A stretch of DNA of 64,000 nucleotides, from assembly GCA_033782935.1 (NCBI GenBank), contig JAWQEG010000470.1, forward strand, positions 1,054,001 through 1,118,000, in the 5' to 3' direction. The stretch comes from Petrolisthes cinctipes. Taxonomy: Eukaryota > Arthropoda > Malacostraca > Decapoda > Porcellanidae. The notes beneath the pieces were generated by a model, which saw only the letters and a list, made by a program, of their open reading frames with translations, searched no databases and had not been told where the DNA came from. The position numbers were made by a program, and so were the translations under genes. Shown here piece after piece: positions 50,905 through 64,000 of this stretch. The number at the start of each line of letters is the position of its first letter. Positions within the stretch are counted from its first letter, which is position 1.

Positions 50905-52395
50905 CTCAAAACACCCGAAAATTCAATATTTTGGGGTCCCAGAAGCAATCTGTACATGCCTACTCAGTGTTAGAGTATTTTCAAAATACAGGCCCAAAAC
51001 ATGCTGAAAATCGATATTTTAGATGCCCAAAGCCAATATGTGCATGTATCTTCTGTACCCGTTTATATCTCAAATTCAGGCTCAAAACACCCGAAAATTC
51101 AATATTTTGGGGTCCCAGAAGCAATCTGTACATGCCTACACAGTGCTAGAATATTTTCAAAATATAGGCTAAAAACATGCTAAAAATCGATCTTTTAGGT
51201 GCCAAAAAATCGATATCTCAAATTCAGTCCCAAAACACCCGAAAATTCGATATATAGAGGTCCCAGAAGGTATCTGTACATGCCTACTCCGTGTTAGAGT
51301 ATTTTCAAAATACAGGCTAAAAACATACTGATAATCGATCTTTTAGGTGCCCAAAAGTCGATATGTGCATGCATCTTCTGTACCCGTTTATATCTCAAAT
51401 TCTGGCCCTAAACACCCGAAAATTCTATATTTTGGGGTCCCAGAAGCGATCTGTACATGCCTACTCCGTGTTAGAGTATTTTCAAAATTCAGGCCCAAAA
51501 CATGCTGAAAATCGATATTTTTGGTGCCCAAAGTCAATATGTGCATGTATCTACTGTACCCGTTTATATCTCAAATTCAGGCTCAAAACACCCGAAAATT
51601 CAATATTTTGGGGTCCCAGAAGCATCCTGTACATGCCTACTCAGTGCTAGAATATTTTCAAAATATAGGCTAAAAAGATGCTAAAAATCGATCTTTTAGG
51701 TGCCAAAAAGTCGATATCTCAAATTCAGTCCCAAAACTCACGAAAATTCGATATTTAGAGGTCCCAGAAGATATCTGTACATGCCTACTCCGTGTTAGAG
51801 TATTTTCAAAATACATGCTCAAAACATAATGAAAATCGATCTTTTAGGTGCACAAAAGTCGATATGTGCATGCATCTTCAGTACCCTTTTATATCTCAAA
51901 TTCAGGCTCAAAACACCCGAAAATTCAATATTTGGGGGTCCCAGAAGCAATCTGTACATGCCTACTCAGTGTTAGAGTATTTTCAAAATTCAGGCCCAAA
52001 ACATGCTGAAAATCGATATTTTTGGTGCCCAAAGTCAATATGTGCATGTATCTTCTGTACCCGTTTATATCTCAAATTCAGGCTCAAAACACCCGAAAAT
52101 TCAAAATTTTTGGGTCCCAGAAGCAATCGGTACATGCCTACACAGTGCTAGAATATTATCAAAATATAGGCTAAAAACATGCTAAAAATCGTTCTTTTAG
52201 GTGCCAAATAGTCGATATCTCAAATTCAGTCCCAAAACACCCGAAAATTCGATATTTAGGGGTCCCAGAAGCGATCTGTACATGCCTACTCCGTGTTAGA
52301 GTATTTTCAAAATACATGCTCAAAACATACTGAAAATCGATCTTTTAGATGCCCAAAAGTCGATATGTGCATGCATCTTCTGTACCCGTTTATAT
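50905..52395 (+). repeat. Segmental repeat copy 2 (partner of 48900-50390)
   Basis: Carries the same variants plus a few private changes, such as 'aaaaagatgc' near 51674 and 'gtgccaaatagtcg' near 52202. Between the two copies, 50390-50905 contains an L1b/S hybrid ('ctcaaattcagtccc' inside a long monomer). Confidence 0.83.
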
Positions 52396-55300
52396 CTCAA
52401 ATTCTGGCCCTAAACACCCGAAAATTCGATATTTTGGGGTCCCAGAAGCGATCTGTACATGCCTACTCCGTGTTAGAGTATTTTCAAAATTCAGGCCCAA
52501 AACATGCTGAAAATCGATATTTTTAGTGCCCAAAGTCAATATGTGCATGTATCTTCTGTACCCGTTTATATCTCAAATTCAGGCTCAAAACACCCGAAAA
52601 TTCAATATTTTGGGGTCCCAGAAGCAATCTGTACATGCCTACTCAGTGCTAGAATATTTTCAAAATATAGGCTAAAAACATGCTAAAAATCGACCTTTTA
52701 GGTGCCAAAAAGTCGATATCTCAAATTCAGTCCCAAAACACCCGAAAATTCGATATTTAGAGGTCCCAGAAGGTATCTGTACATGCCTACTCCGTGTTAG
52801 AGTATTTTCAAAATACAGGCCAAAAACATACTGAAAATCGATCTTTTAGGTGCCCAAAAGTCGATATGTGCATGCATCTTCTGTACCCGTTTATATCTCA
52901 AATTCTGGCCCTAAACACCCGAAAATTCGATATTTTGGGGTCTTAGAAGCGATCTGTACATGCCTAATCCGTGTTAGAGTATTTTCAAAATTCAGGCCCA
53001 AAACATGATGAAAATCGATATTTTTGGTGCCCAAAGTCAATATGTGCATGTATCTTCTGTACCCGTTTATATCTCAAATTCAGGCTCAAAACACCCGAAA
53101 ATTCAATATTTTGGGGTCCCAGAAGCAATCTGTACATGCGTACTCAGTGCTAGAATATTTTCAAAATATAGGCTAAAAACATGCTAAAAATCGATCTTTT
53201 AGGTGCCAAAAAGTCGATATCTCAAATTCAGTCCCAAAACACCCGAAAATTCGATATTTAGGGGTTCCAGAAGCGATCTGTACATGCCTACTCCGTGTTA
53301 GAGTATTTTCAAAATACATGCTCAAAACATACTAAATATCGATCTTTTAGGTGCACAAAAGTCAATATGTGCATGTATCTTCTGTACCCGTTTATATCTC
53401 AAATTCAGGCTCAAAACACCCGAAAATTCAATATTTTGGGGTCCCAGAAGCAATCTGTACATGCCTACTCAGTGCTAGAATATTTTCAAAATATAGGCTA
53501 AAAACATGCTAAAAATCGATCTTTTAGGTGCCAAAAAGTCGATATCTCAAATTCAGTACCAAAACACCCGAAAATTCGATATTTAGGTGTCCCAGAAGCG
53601 ATCTGTACATGCCTACTCCGTGTTAGAGTAATTTCAAAATACATGCTCAAAACATACTGAAAATCGATCTTTTAGGTGCACAAAAGTCGATATGTGCATG
53701 TATCTTCTGTACCCGTTTATATCTGAAATTCATGCTCAAAACAATCGAAAATTCAATATTTTGGGGTCCCAGAAGCAATCTGTACATGCCTACACAGTGC
53801 TAGAATATTTTCAAAATATAGGCTAAAAACATGCTAAAAATCGATCTTTTAGGTGCCAAAAAGTCGATATCTCAAATTCAGTACCAAAACACCCGAAAAT
53901 TCGATATTTAGGGGTCCCAGAAGCGATCTGTACATGCCTATTCCGTGTTAGAGTAATTTCAAAATACATGCTCAAAACATACTGAAAATCGATCTTTTAG
54001 GTGCACAAAAGTCGATATGTGCATGCATCTTCAGTACCCGTTTATATCTCAAATTCAGGCTCAAAACACCCGAAAATTCAATATTTTGGGGTCCCAGAAG
54101 CAATATGTACATGCCTACTCAGTGTTAGAGTATTTTCAAAATTCAGGCCCAAAAAATGCTGAAAATCGATATTTTTGGTGCCCAAAGTCAATGTCTGCAT
54201 GTATCTTCTGTACCCGTTTATATCTCAAATTCTGGCTCAAAACACCCGAAAATCCAATATTTTGGGGTCCCAGAAGCAATCTGTACATGCCTACTCAGTG
54301 CTAGAATATTTTCAAAATATAGGCTAAAAACATGCTAAAAATCGATCTTTTAGGTGCCAAAAAGTCGATATTTCAAATTCAGTCACAAAACACAAGAAAA
54401 TTCGATATTTAGGGGTCCCAGAAGCGATCTGTACATGCCTACTCCGTGTTAGAGTATTTTCAAAATACAGGCTCAAAACATACTGAAAATCGATCTTTTA
54501 GGTGCACAAAAGTCGATATGTGCATGTATCTTCTGTACCCGTTTATATCTCAAATTCAGGCTCAAAACAATCGAAAATTCAATATTTTGGGGTCCCAGAA
54601 GCAATCTGTACATGCCTACACAGTGCTAGAATATTTTCAAAATATAGGCTAAAAACATGCTAAAAATCGACATTTTAGGTGCCAAAAAATCGATATCTCA
54701 AATTCAGTCCCAAAACACCCAAAAATTCGATATTTAGAGCTCCCAGAAGGTATCTGTACATGCCTACTCCTTGTTAGAGTATTTTCAAAATACAGGCCAA
54801 AATCATACTGAAAATCGATCTTTAAGGTGCCCAAAAGTCGATATGTGCATGCATCTTCTGTACCCGTTTATATCTCAAATTCTGGCCCTAAACACTCTAA
54901 AATTCGATATTTTGGGGTCCCAGAAGCGATCTGTACATGCCTACTCCGTGTTAGAGTATTTTCAAAATTCAGGCTTAAAACATGCTGAAAATCGATATTT
55001 TTGGTGCCCAAAGTCAATATGTGCATGTATCTTCTGTACCCGTTTATATTTCAAATTCAGACTCAAAACACCCGAAAATTCAATATTTTGGGGTCCCAGA
55101 AGCAATCTCTACAGTGCTAGAATATTTTCAAAATATAGGCTAAAAACATGATAAAAATCGATCTTTTAGGTGCCAAAAAGTCGATATCTCAAATTCAGTC
55201 CCAAAACACCCGAAAATTCGATATTTAGGGGTCCCAGAAGCGATCTGTACATGCCTACTCCGTGTTAGAGTATTTTCAAAATACATTCTCAAAACATACT

Positions 55301-55759
55301 GAAAATCGATCTTTTAGGTGCACAAAAGTCGATATGTGCATGCATCTTCAGTACCCGTTTATATCTCAAATTCAGGCTCAAAACACACGAAAATTCAATA
55401 TTTTGTGGTCCCAGAAGCAATCTGTACATGCCTACACAGTGCTAGAATATTTTCAAAATATAGGCTAAAAACATGCTAAAAATCGATCTTTTAGGTGCCA
55501 AAAAGTCGATATCTCAAATTCAGTCCCAAAACACCCGAAAATTCGATATTTAGGGGTCCCAGAAGCGATCTGTACATGCCTACTCCGTGTTAGAGTATTT
55601 TCAAAATACATGCTCAAAACATACTGAAAATCGATCTTTTAGGTGCCCAAAAGTCGATATGTGCATGCATCTTCTGTACCCGTTTATATCTCAAATTCTG
55701 GCCCTAAACACCCGAAAATTCGATATTTTGGGGTCCCAGAAGCGATCTGTACATGCCTA

Positions 55760-57770
55760 CTCCATGTTAGAGTATTTTCAAAATACAGGCCAAAAACATA
55801 CTAAATATCGATCTTTTAGGTGCACAAAAGTCAATATGTGCATGTATCTTCTGTACCCGTTTATATCTCAAATTCAGGCTCAAAACACCCGAAAATTCAA
55901 TATTTTGGGGTCCCAGAAGCAATCTGTACATGCCTACTCAGTGCTAGAATATTTTCAAAATATAGGCTAAAAACATGCTAAAAATCGATCTTTTAGGTGC
56001 CAAAAAGTCGATATCTCAAATTCAGTACCAAAACACCCGAAAATTCGATATTTAGGGGTCCCAGAAGCGATCTGTACATGCCTACTCCGTGTTAGAGTAA
56101 TTTCAAAATACAGGCTCAAAACATACTGAAAATCGATCTTTTAGGTGCACAAAAGTCGATATGTGCATGCATCTTCAGTACCCGTTTATATCTCAAATTC
56201 AGGCTCAAAACACCCGAAAATTCAATATTTTGGGGTCCCAGAAGCAATATGTACATGCCTACTCAGTGTTAGAGTATTTTCAAAATTCAGGCCCAAAACA
56301 TGCTGAAAATCGATATTTTTGGTGCCCAAAGTCAATGTTTGCATGTATCTTCTGTACCCGTTTATATCTCAAATTCAGGCTCAAAACACCCGAAAATTCA
56401 ATATTTTGGGGTCCCAGAAGCAATCTGTACATGCCTACTCAGTGCTAGAATATTTTCAAAATATAGGCTAAAAACATGCTAAAAATCGACATTTTAGGTG
56501 CCAAAAAATCGATATCTCAAATTCAGTCCCAAAACACCCGAAAATTCGATATTTAGAGATCCCAGAAGGTATCTGTACATGCCTACTCCATGTTAGAGTA
56601 TTTTCAAAATACAGGCCAAAAACATACTGAAAATCGATCTTTTAGGTGCCCAAAAGTCGATATGTGCATGCATCTTCTGTACCCGTTTATATCTCAAATT
56701 CTGGCCCTAAACACCCGAAAATTCGATATTTTGGGGTCCCAGAAGCGATCTGTACATGCCTACTCCGTGTTAGAGTATTTTCAAAATTCAGGCCCAAAAC
56801 ATGATGAAAATCGATATTTTTGGTGCCCAAAGTCAATATGTGCATGTATCTTCTGTACCCGTTTATATCTCAAATTCAGGCTCAAAACACCCGAAAATTC
56901 AATATTTTGGGGTCCCAGAAGCAATCTGTACATGCCTACTCAGTGCTAGAATATTTTCAAAATATAGGCTAAAAACATGCTAAAAATCGACATTTTAGGT
57001 GCCAAAAAGTCGATATCTCAAATTCAGTCCCAAAACACCCGAAAATTCGATATTTAGGGGTTCCAGAAGCGATCTGTACATGCCTACTCCGTGTTAGAGT
57101 ATTTTCAAAATACATGCTCAAAACATACTAAATATCGATCTTTTAGGTGCACAAAAGTCAATATGTGCATGTATCTTCTGTACCCGTTTATATCTCAAAT
57201 TCAGGCTCAAAACACCCGAAAATTCAATATTTTGGGGTCCCAGAAGCAATCTGTACATGCCTACTCAGTGCTAGAATATTTTCAAAATATAGGCTAAAAA
57301 CATGCTAAAAATCGATCTTTTAGGTGCCAAAAAGTCGATATCTCAAATTCAGTACCAAAACACCCGAAAATTCGATATTTAGGGGTCCCAGAAGCGATCT
57401 GTACATGCCTACTCCGTGTTAGAGTAATTTCAAAATACATGCTCAAAACATACTGAAAATCGATCTTTTAGGTGCACAAAAGTCGATATGTGCATGCATC
57501 TTCAGTACCCGTTTATATCTCAAATTCAGGCTCAAAACACCCGAAAATTCAATATTTTGGGGTCCCAGAAGCAATATGTACATGCCTACTCAGTGTTAGA
57601 GTATTTTCAAAATTCAGGCCCAAAACATGCTGAAAATCGATATTTTTGGTGCCCAAAGTCAATGTTTGCATGTATCTTCTGTACCCGTTTATATCTCAAA
57701 TTCAGGCTCAAAACACCCGAAAATTCAATATTTTGGGGTCCCAGAAGCAATCTGTACATGCCTACACAGT
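55760..57770 (+). repeat. 1,327-bp offset repeat in the right array
   Basis: 55760-56440 recurs at 57087-57767, with shared 'catactaaatatcg', 'gagtaatttcaaaat', 'agcaatatgtacatg' and 'caatgtttgcatg'. The 1,327-bp spacing equals that at 9.7-12.35 kb in the left array, although the diagnostic variants differ, so the same eight-monomer period arose or was kept twice. Confidence 0.78.
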
Positions 57771-57916
57771 GCTAGAATATTTTCAAAATATAGGCTAAAA
57801 ACATGCAAAAAATCGACATTTTAGGTGCCAAAAAATCGATATCTCAAATTCAGTCCCAAAACACCCGAAAATTCGATATTTAGAGGTCCCAGAAGGTATC
57901 TGTACATGCCTACTCC

Positions 57917-60900
57917 TTGTTAGAGTATTTTCAAAATACAGGCCAAAATCCTACTGAAAATCGATCTTTAAGGTGCCCAAAAGTCGATATGTGCATGCAT
58001 CTTCTGTACCCGTTTATATCTCAAATTCTGGCCCTAAACACCCGAAAATTCGATATTTTGGGGTCCCAGAAGCGATCTGTACATGCCTACTCCGTGTTAG
58101 GGTATTTTCAAAATTCAGGCCCAAAACATGCTGAAAATCGATATTTTTGGTGCCCAAAGTCAATATGTGCATGTATCTTCTGTACCCGTTTAAATTTCAA
58201 ATTCAGGCTCAAAACACCCGAAAATTCAATATTTTGGGGTCCCAGAAGCAATCTCTACAGTGCTAGAATATTTTCAAAATATAGGCTAAAAACATGCTAA
58301 AAATCGATCTTTTAGGTGCCAAAAAGTCGATATCTCAAATTCAGTCCCAAAACACCCGAAAATTCGATATTTAGGGGTCCCAGAAGCGATCTGTACATGC
58401 CTACTCCGTGTTAGAGTATTTTCAAAATACATGCTCAAAACATACTGAAAATTGATCTTTTAGGTGCACAAAAGTCGATATGTGCATGCATCTTCAGTAC
58501 CCGTTTATATCTCAAATTCAGGCTCAAAACACCCGAAAATTCAATATTTTTGGGTCCCAGAAGCAATCTGTACATGCCTACACAGTGCTAGAATATTTTC
58601 AAAATATAGGCTAAAAACATGCTAAAAATCGATCTTTTAGGTGCCAAAAAGTCGATATCTCAAATTCAGTACCAAAACACCCGAAAATTCGATATTTAGG
58701 GGTCCCAGAAGCGATCTGTACATGCCTATTCCGTGTTAGAGTAATTTCAAAATACATGCTCAAAACATACTGAAAATCGATCTTTTAGGTGCACAAAAGT
58801 CGATATGTGCATGCATCTTCAGTGCCCGTTTATATCTCAAATTCAGGCTCAAAACACCCGAAAATTCAATATTTTGGGGTCCTAGAAGCAATATGTACAT
58901 GCCTACTCAGTGTTAGAGTATTTTCAAAATTCAGGCCCAAAACATGCTGAAAATCGATATTTTTGGTGCCCAAAGTCAATGTCTGCATGTATCTTCTGTA
59001 CCCGTTTATATCTCAAATTCAGGCTCAAAACACCCGAAAATTCAATATTTTGGGGTCCCAGAAGCAATCTGTACATGCCTACTCAGTGCTAGAATATTTT
59101 CAAAATATAGGCTAAAAACATGCTAAAAATCGATCTTTTAGGTGCCAAAAAGTCGATATCTCAAATTCAGTACCAAAACACCCGAAAATTCGATATTTAG
59201 GGGCCCCAGAAGCGATCTGTACATGCCTACTCCGTGTTAGAGTATTTTCAAAATACAGGCTCAAAACATACTGAAAATCGATCTTTTAGGTGCACAAAAG
59301 TCGATATGTGCATGTATCTTCTGTACCCGTTTATATCTCAAATTCAGGCTCAAAACACCCGAAAATTCAATATTTTGGGGTCCCAGAAGCAATCTGTACA
59401 TGCCTACACAGTGCTAGAATAATTTCAAAATATAGGCTAAAAACATGCTAAAATTCGACATTTTAGGTGCCAAAAAATCGATATCTCAAATTCAGTCCCA
59501 AAACACCCGAAAATTCGATATTTAGAGCTCCCAGAAGGTATCTGTACATGCCTACTCCTTGTTAGAGTATTTTCAAAATACAGGCCAAAATCATACTGAA
59601 AATCGATCTTTAAGGTGCCCAAAAGTCGATATGTGCATGCATCTACTGTACCCGTTTATATCTCAAATTCTGGCCCTAAACACCCGAAAATTCGATATTT
59701 TGGGGTCCCAGAAGCGATCTGTACATGCCTACTCCGTGTTAGAGTATTTTCAAAATTCAGGCTTAAAACATGCTAAAAATCGATATTTTTGGTGCCCAAA
59801 GTCAATATGTGCATGTATCTTCTGTACCCGTTTATATTTCAAATTCAGGCTCAAAACACCCGAAAATTCAATATTTTGGGGTCCCAGAAGCAATCTCTAC
59901 AGTGCTAGAATATTTTCAAAATATAGGCTAAAAACATGCTAAAAATCGATCTTTTAGGTGCCAAAAAGTCGATATCTCAAATTCAGTCCCAAAACACCCG
60001 AAAATTCGATATTTAGGAGTCCCAGAAGCGATCTGTACATGCCTACTCCGTGTTAGAGTATTTTCAAAATACATGCTCAAAACATACTGAAAATTGATCT
60101 TTTAGGTGCACAAAAGTCGATATGTGCATGCATCTTCAGTACCCGTTTATATCTCAAATTCAGGCTCAAAACACCCGAAAATTCAATATTTTTGGGTCCC
60201 AGAAGCAATCTGTACATGCCTACACAGTGCTAGAATATTTTCAAAATATAGGCTAAAAACATGCTAAAAATCGATCTTTTAGGTGCCAAAAAGTCGATAT
60301 CTCAAATTCAGTACCAAAACACCCGAAAATTCGATATTTAGGGGTCCCAGAAGCGATCTGTACATGCCTATTCCGTGTTAGAGTAATTTCAAAATACATG
60401 CTCAAAACATACTGAAAATCGATCTTTTAGGTGCACAAAAGTCGATATGTGCATGCATCTTCAGTGCCCGTTTATATCTCAAATTCAGGCTCAAAACACC
60501 CGAAAATTCAATATTTTGGGGTCCTAGAAGCAATATGTACATGCCTACTCAGTGTTAGAGTATTTTCAAAATTCAGGCCCAAAACATGCTGAAAATCGAT
60601 ATTTTTGGTGCCCAAAGTCAATGTCTGCATGTATCTTCTGTACCCGTTTATATCTCAAATTCAGGCTCAAAACACCCGAAAATTCAATATTTTGGGGTCC
60701 CAGAAGCAATCTGTACATGCCTACTCAGTGCTAGAATATTTTCAAAATATAGGCTAAAAACATGCTAAAAATCGATCTTTTAGGTGCCAAAAAGTCGATA
60801 TCTCAAATTCAGTACCAAAACACCCGAAAATTCGATATTTAGGGGCCCCAGAAGCGATCTGTACATGCCTACTCCGTGTTAGAGTATTTTCAAAATACAG

Positions 60901-61600
60901 GCTCAAAACATACTGAAAATCGATCTTTTAGGTGCACAAAAGTCGATATGTGCATGTATCTTCTGTACCCGTTTATATCTCAAATTCAGGCTCAAAACAC
61001 CCGAAAATTCAATATTTTGGGGTCCCAGAAGCAATCTGTACATGCCTACACAGTGCTAGAATAATTTCAAAATATAGGCTAAAAACATGCTAAAATTCGA
61101 CATTTTAGGTGCCAAAAAATCGATATCTCAAATTCAGTCCCAAAACACCCGAAAATTTGATATTTAGAGCTCCCAGAAGGTATCTGTACATGCCTACTCC
61201 TTGTTAGAGTATTTTCAAAATACAGGCCAAAATCATACTGAAAATCGATCTTTAAGGTGCCCAAAAGTCGATATGTGCATGCATCTACTGTACCCGTTTA
61301 TATCTCAAATTCTGGCCCTAAACACCCGAAAATTCGATATTTTGGGGTCCCAGAAGCGATCTGTACATGCCTACTCCGTGTTAGAGTATTTTCAAAATTC
61401 AGGCTTAAAACATGCTAAAAATCGATATTTTTGGTGCCCAAAGTCAATATGTGCATGTATCTTCTGTACCCGTTTATATTTCAAATTCAGGCTCAAAACA
61501 CCCGAAAATTCAATATTTTGGGGTCCCAGAAGCAATCTCTACAGTGCTAGAATATTTTCAAAATATAGGCTAAAAACATGCTAAAAATCGATCTTTTAGG
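57917..61600 (+). repeat. 1,642-bp higher-order unit, just over two copies
   Basis: L1b starts at 57917, 59559 and 61201 are spaced by exactly 1,642 bp. Copies share 'ggccaaaatc', 'gatctttaaggtgcc', 'atctctacagtgctag', 'gaaaattgatctttt', 'cttcagtgcccg', 'ggggtcctagaagc' and 'aggggccccagaag'. Confidence 0.87.
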
Positions 61601-62734
61601 TGCCAAAAAGTCGATATCTCAAATTCAGTCCCAAAACACCCGAAAATTCGATATTTAGGGGTCCCAGAAGCGATCTGTACATGCCTACTCCGTGTTAGAG
61701 TATTTTCAAAATACATGCTCAAAACATACTGAAAATCGATCTTTTAGGTGCACAAAAGTCGATATGTGCATGCATCTTCAGTACCCGTTTATATCTCAAA
61801 TTCAGGCTCAAAACACCCGAAAATTCAATATTTTGTGGTCCCAGAAGCAATCTGTACATGCCTACACAGTGCTAGAATATTTTCAAAATATAGGCTAAAA
61901 ACATGCTAAAAATCGATCTTTTAGGTGCCAAAAAGTCGATATCTCAAATTCAGTCCCAAAACACCCGAAAATTCGATATTTAGGGGTCCCAGAAGCGATC
62001 TGTACATGCCTACTCCGTGTTAGAGTATTTTCAAAATACATGCTCAAAACATACTGAAAATCGATCTTTTAGGTGCCCAAAAGTCGATATGTGCATGCAT
62101 CTTCTGTACCCGTTTATATCTCAAATTCTGGCCCTAAACACCCGAAAATTCGATATTTTGGGGTCCCAGAAGCAATCTGTACATGCCTACTCAGTGCTAG
62201 AATATTTTCAAAATATAGGCTAAAAACATGCTAAAAATCGATCTTTTAGGTGCTAAAAAGTCGATATCTCAAATTCAGTACCAAAACACCCGAAAATTCG
62301 ATATTTAGGGGTCCCAGAAGCGATCTGTACATGCCTACTCCGTGTTAGAGTAATTTCAAAATACATGCTCAAAACATACTGAAAATCGATCTTTTAGGTG
62401 CACAAAAGTCGATATGTGCATGCATCTTCAGTACCCGTTTATATCTCAAATTCAGGCTCAAAACACCCGAAAATTCAATATTTTGGGGTCCCAGAAGCAA
62501 TATGTACATGCCTACTCAGTGTTAGAGTATTTTCAAAATTCAGGCCCAAAACATGCTGAAAATCGATATTTTTGGTGCCCAAAGTCAATGTTTGCATGTA
62601 TCTTCTGTACCCGTTTATATCTCAAATTCAGGCTCAAAACACCCGAAAATTCAATATTTTGGGGTCCCAGAAGCAATCTGTACATGCCTACACAGTGCTA
62701 GAATATTTTCAAAATATAGGCTAAAAACATGCTA

Positions 62735-64000
62735 AAAATCGATCTTTTAGGTGCCAAAAAGTCGATATCTCAAATTCAGTCACAAAACACCCGAAAATTC
62801 GATATTTAGGGGTCCCAGAAGCGATCTGTACATGCCTACTCCGTGTTAGAGTATTTTCAAAATACATGCTCAAAACATACTGAAAATTGATCTTTTAGGT
62901 GCACAAAAGTCGATATGTGCATGCATCTTCAGTACCCGTTTATATCTCAAATTCAGGCTCAAAACACCCGAAAATTCAATATTTTTGGGTCCCAGAAGCA
63001 ATCTGTACATGCCTACACAGTGCTAGAATATTTTCAAAATATAGGCTAAAAACATGCTAAAAATCGATCTTTTAGGTGCCAAAAAGTCGATATCTCAAAT
63101 TCAGTACCAAAACACCCGAAAATTCGATATTTAGGGGTCCCAGAAGCGATCTGTACATGCCTATTCCGTGTTAGAGTAATTTCAAAATACATGCTCAAAA
63201 CATACTGAAAATCGATCTTTTAGGTGCACAAAAGTCGATATGTGCATGCATCTTCAGTGCCCGTTTATATCTCAAATTCAGGCTCAAAACACCCGAAAAT
63301 TCAATATTTTGGGGTCCTAGAAGCAATATGTACATGCCTACTCAGTGTTAGAGTATTTTCAAAATTCAGGCCCAAAACATGCTGAAAATCGATATTTTTG
63401 GTGCCCAAAGTCAATGTCTGCATGTATCTTCTGTACCCGTTTATATCTCAAATTCAGGCTCAAAACACCCGAAAATTCAATATTTTGGGGTCCCAGAAGC
63501 AATCTGTACATGCCTACTCAGTGCTAGAATATTTTCAAAATATAGGCTAAAAACATGCTAAAAATCGATCTTTTAGGTGCCAAAAAGTCGATATCTCAAA
63601 TTCAGTACCAAAACACCCGAAAATTCGATATTTAGGGGCCCCAGAAGCGATCTGTACATGCCTACTCCGTGTTAGAGTATTTTCAAAATACAGGCTCAAA
63701 ACATACTGAAAATCGATCTTTTAGGTGCACAAAAGTCGATATGTGCATGTATCTTCTGTACCCGTTTATATCTCAAATTCAGGCTCAAAACACCCGAAAA
63801 TTCAATATTTTGGGGTCCCAGAAGCAATCTGTACATGCCTACACAGTGCTAGAATAATTTCAAAATATAGGCTAAAAACATGCTAAAATTCGACATTTTA
63901 GGTGCCAAAAAATCGATATCTCAAATTCAGTCCCAAAACACCCGAAAATTTGATATTTAGAGCTCCCAGAAGGTATCTGTACATGCCTACTCCTTGTTAG
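62735..64000 (+). repeat. Further partial copy of the 1,642-bp unit, cut by the window end
   Basis: Matches 59942-61207 at offset 2,793, including 'gaaaattgatctttt', 'cttcagtgcccg', 'ggggccccagaag' and 'tagagctcccag'. It shares T at 63951 with 61158, where the first copy has C (59516), so it is closest to the second copy. Confidence 0.84.

Larger units (their letters stand above)
48594..64000 (+). repeat. Satellite array, right part
   Basis: The same L1/L2/S satellite continues in the same orientation to the window edge. L1 starts follow at 49288, 49787, 50288 and so on, with trimer (about 501), dimer (325) and deletion-variant spacings. Variants frequent here but rare on the left include 'gtaccaaaacaccc', 'gagtaatttcaaaat', 'aatg(t/c)(t/c)tgcatg' and 'catactaaatatcg'. 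No gene, RNA or second transposon is seen. Confidence 0.97.

Noticed and set aside
1..64000. Primate alpha satellite
   Set aside because: Monomer length is similar (about 171 bp in alpha) but the sequence, the 177/176/148 trimer and the absence of a canonical CENP-B box do not match what I know of alpha satellite.

Overview
This window is almost entirely satellite DNA from a eukaryote, most likely an animal. About 60.7 kb of AT-rich tandem repeat (1-45268 and 48594-64000) is interrupted once, by a complete 3,325-bp DNA transposon of the P-element superfamily (45269-48593). The only convincing gene is the transposon's THAP9-like transposase on the minus strand. P-element/THAP transposases occur across animals, so the host cannot be named from the sequence. 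A pure satellite block of this size suggests centromeric or pericentromeric heterochromatin, but that is inference.

Satellite layout. The basic unit is a trimer of about 501 bp made of three related monomers, all in one orientation: a long monomer L1 (177 bp), a long monomer L2 (176 bp) and a short monomer S (148 bp). S equals a long monomer with one 29-bp internal deletion. L1 and S each occur in two sequence subtypes (a and b), and L2 also has two. In many places two trimers alternate as a hexamer of about 1,002 bp (L1a-L2b-Sb-L1b-L2a-Sa). Variants include a 10-bp deletion at the L2/S boundary (491-bp trimers) and loss of L2 (325-bp dimers, 826-bp pentamers). By length there are roughly 360 monomers.

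On top of this lie many multi-kilobase duplications. Going left to right the main offsets are 2,330 bp (1.7-6.0 kb), 826 bp (6.2-7.9 kb), 1,327 bp twice in tandem (9.7-12.35 kb), 1,669 and 1,493 bp (12.35-16.9 kb), a dispersed copy of 8.4-10.9 kb at 18.3-21.2 kb, two nearly identical 3,391-bp units (22.7-29.5 kb), two copies of a 3,954/4,455-bp unit (29.1-37.5 kb), 2,485/2,309-bp units (38.15-42.95 kb), 826 bp (43.4-44.8 kb), 2,005 bp (48.9-52.4 kb), 1,327 bp (55.8-57.8 kb) and 1,642 bp (57.9-61.6 kb, with a partial further copy to the window end). Length differences between copies are often whole monomers, dimers or trimers, as expected of unequal exchange in register.

Transposon. It has 27-bp terminal inverted repeats starting CATG (25/27 identical), a perfect 8-bp target-site duplication (GTACATGC), a 12-bp subterminal inverted repeat, and one long minus-strand exon. 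That exon has no stop for 877 codons and carries the distal part of a THAP zinc finger, a basic/coiled-coil segment, an RNase H-like catalytic core with D, D and E residues, and a C-terminal domain. It opens at a good splice acceptor. The upstream exon that should supply the first two zinc-binding cysteines was not found in the remaining 340 bp of the element. The transposon inserted cleanly into one monomer and was not co-amplified with the array here.

The many short open frames in the satellite (60-224 codons) follow from monomer length and low stop density. They are not annotated as genes.
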